Below, piece after piece: positions 5,056 through 5,591 of a stretch of 5,591 nt of DNA. The notes beneath the pieces are model-generated. The model was not told the origin of the DNA, ran no database searches, and saw only the letters and a program-made list of their open reading frames with translations. This DNA comes from Bacillota bacterium (lineage in GTDB: Bacteria > Bacillota > Clostridia > Acetivibrionales > DSM-2933). Position 1 is the stretch's first letter; every line of letters starts with the position of its first letter. The DNA is taken from the NCBI GenBank assembly GCA_030705945.1, contig JAUZPS010000338.1, positions 1 through 5,591 on the forward strand. Direction: 5' to 3'. The translations under genes were made by a program, and so were the position numbers.

Positions 5056-5143
5056 ATTTAAATAACATTATTAAAATAACTGGGATTTTATAATCCAATA
5101 CTGTCTGGTCCCCTGATATTCTCTGCTGCTTTCCAGAGTATAT

Positions 5144-5165
5144 AAAAAGGCTGGGGAAACCCAGC
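5144..5165 (-). terminator. Intrinsic terminator, minus strand
   Basis: GCTGGG (5150-5155) and CCCAGC (5160-5165) form a perfect 6-bp stem. On the minus strand it is followed by C and five T's (5148-5144). It could end transcription coming from the minus-strand fragment at the right edge. On the plus strand the loop is GAAA, a GNRA tetraloop, so a structural role is an alternative. Confidence 0.5.
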
Positions 5166-5296
5166 ATATAAACAGTAAAAATTATGTGAGTTTAGCTTTG
5201 AAATCAATTAGCCTGCCTTAAAACATATAACTCCGGGGAACTGCTGATTGATTGCGGAAAATTAGAAATTCGGAAATAAAGAAAACAGAAAACAGT
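5166..5296. other. Short intergenic stretch ahead of a plus-strand terminator
   Basis: No gene or repeat is recognised. The plus-strand terminator at 5297 implies a transcript crosses this stretch, but no promoter or start codon with a ribosome binding site is evident. Confidence 0.4.
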
Positions 5297-5325
5297 GCCT
5301 CCAAATTTGGATTGGAGGCTTTTTT
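5297..5325 (+). terminator. Strong intrinsic terminator, plus strand
   Basis: GCCTCCAA (5297-5304) and TTGGAGGC (5312-5319) form a perfect 8-bp stem with a 7-nt loop, followed by six T's (5320-5325). No plus-strand gene lies nearby; the closest ends 400 bp upstream at 4892, with a tRNA fragment between. It may close a short untranslated transcript or be left from a lost gene. Confidence 0.8.
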
Positions 5326-5403
5326 GTGTCTATAACCTGGGAAAGGGTATACCAAATACCAAAATTGGCAAGAAACATTCACTTTATTTTACAACTAACC
5401 TAA

Positions 5404-5590
5404 TTAATATACATATATTTCAACCTCATTATCACCTGTTTCTACAAAGATAAAATGATCAGTCGGTACCCCGTGCACAGGTTTTAAATACTTTATCATT
5501 TGGTATATTCCACCACTTTATTCTACCTTTAAGTTGATCATAATTTAGATATAACCTCTTATCTGTATTGTTTAAATCAAATAAACTTAA
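5404..5590 (-). pseudogene. C-terminal gene fragment with a frameshift (runs off right edge)
   Basis: On the minus strand one frame is open from the edge (5590) to TGA 5461-5459 and reads LSLFDLNNTDKRLYLN, then YDQLKGRIKWWNIPNDKVF. The next frame, from about 5499 to TAA 5406-5404, reads IKYLKPVHGVPTDHF, then IFVETGDNEVEIYVY. Both halves are protein-like and meet in the 5461-5500 overlap, so a single indel there would join them into one C-terminus. The family is not recognised; small immunity or hypothetical proteins of accessory regions often end this way, but that is only an impression. No terminator lies directly after the stop. The hairpin at 5144-5165 is the next one in this direction. 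Confidence 0.5.
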
Positions 5591-5591
5591 G

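Noticed and set aside
4934..5167. Seventy-seven-codon minus-strand frame
   Set aside because: It runs through the tRNA fragment and two terminator hairpins, so it is a chance frame.
5341..5355. GGTATACC palindrome as an operator
   Set aside because: It is short, not next to a promoter, and likely by chance in AT-rich DNA.

Overview
The window looks like low-GC Clostridia DNA. Intergenic stretches are very AT-rich (about 20% G+C by hand count over 2281-2460), ribosome binding sites are strong and purine-rich, and the left edge carries the start of a secreted enzyme resembling a glycoside hydrolase family 10 (GH10) xylanase. That suggests a cellulose- or xylan-degrading relative of Ruminiclostridium or Acetivibrio. 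The genus is an inference.

Left third (1-2260): a minus-strand secreted xylanase-like gene runs off the left edge. About 50-160 bp upstream of its start lies an IS element with an intact 477-residue DDE transposase on the plus strand (336-1769). Candidate IS ends near 221-245 and 2156-2174 share an imperfect terminal repeat and a 7-bp flanking direct repeat. A 15-bp perfect inverted repeat covers the transposase ribosome binding site, so read-through mRNA would hide it. If the ends are right, the IS separates the xylanase gene from its native upstream region, which includes a minus-strand intrinsic terminator at 2220-2256.

Middle (2277-3523): an AT-rich intergenic region holds a large hairpin and a small minus-strand coding remnant. 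Next comes a plus-strand gene with a good promoter and ribosome binding site. It encodes a helix-turn-helix protein with one C-terminal membrane helix. A TAA stops it just after the membrane segment, but the same frame stays open for 60 more codons and reads as a Thr/Pro-rich extracellular tail. This looks like a nonsense mutation or a read-through site.

Centre-right (3574-4266): this is the most interesting part. About 650 bp without a convincing protein gene has about 40% G+C and is packed with inverted repeats. In the four hairpins whose odd pair can tell the strands apart, that pair is G-U on the minus strand and A-C on the plus strand. One gains a UUCG loop and another a GNRA loop on the minus strand. 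I infer a large structured non-coding RNA transcribed leftward, ending in a 17-bp hairpin. I cannot assign it to a known family.

Right third (4230-5591): a frame-broken gene remnant precedes a small CxxC/CxxC protein gene that seems to start at a non-standard ATA codon, or to have lost its ATG. Then comes the 3' part of a minus-strand tRNA-Pro-like gene with a 5-nt duplication in its T arm and a terminator behind it, the pattern left by integration into a tRNA gene. Two more intrinsic terminators follow. A frameshifted C-terminal gene fragment on the minus strand runs off the right edge. Overall this is an accessory region with several decaying genes.
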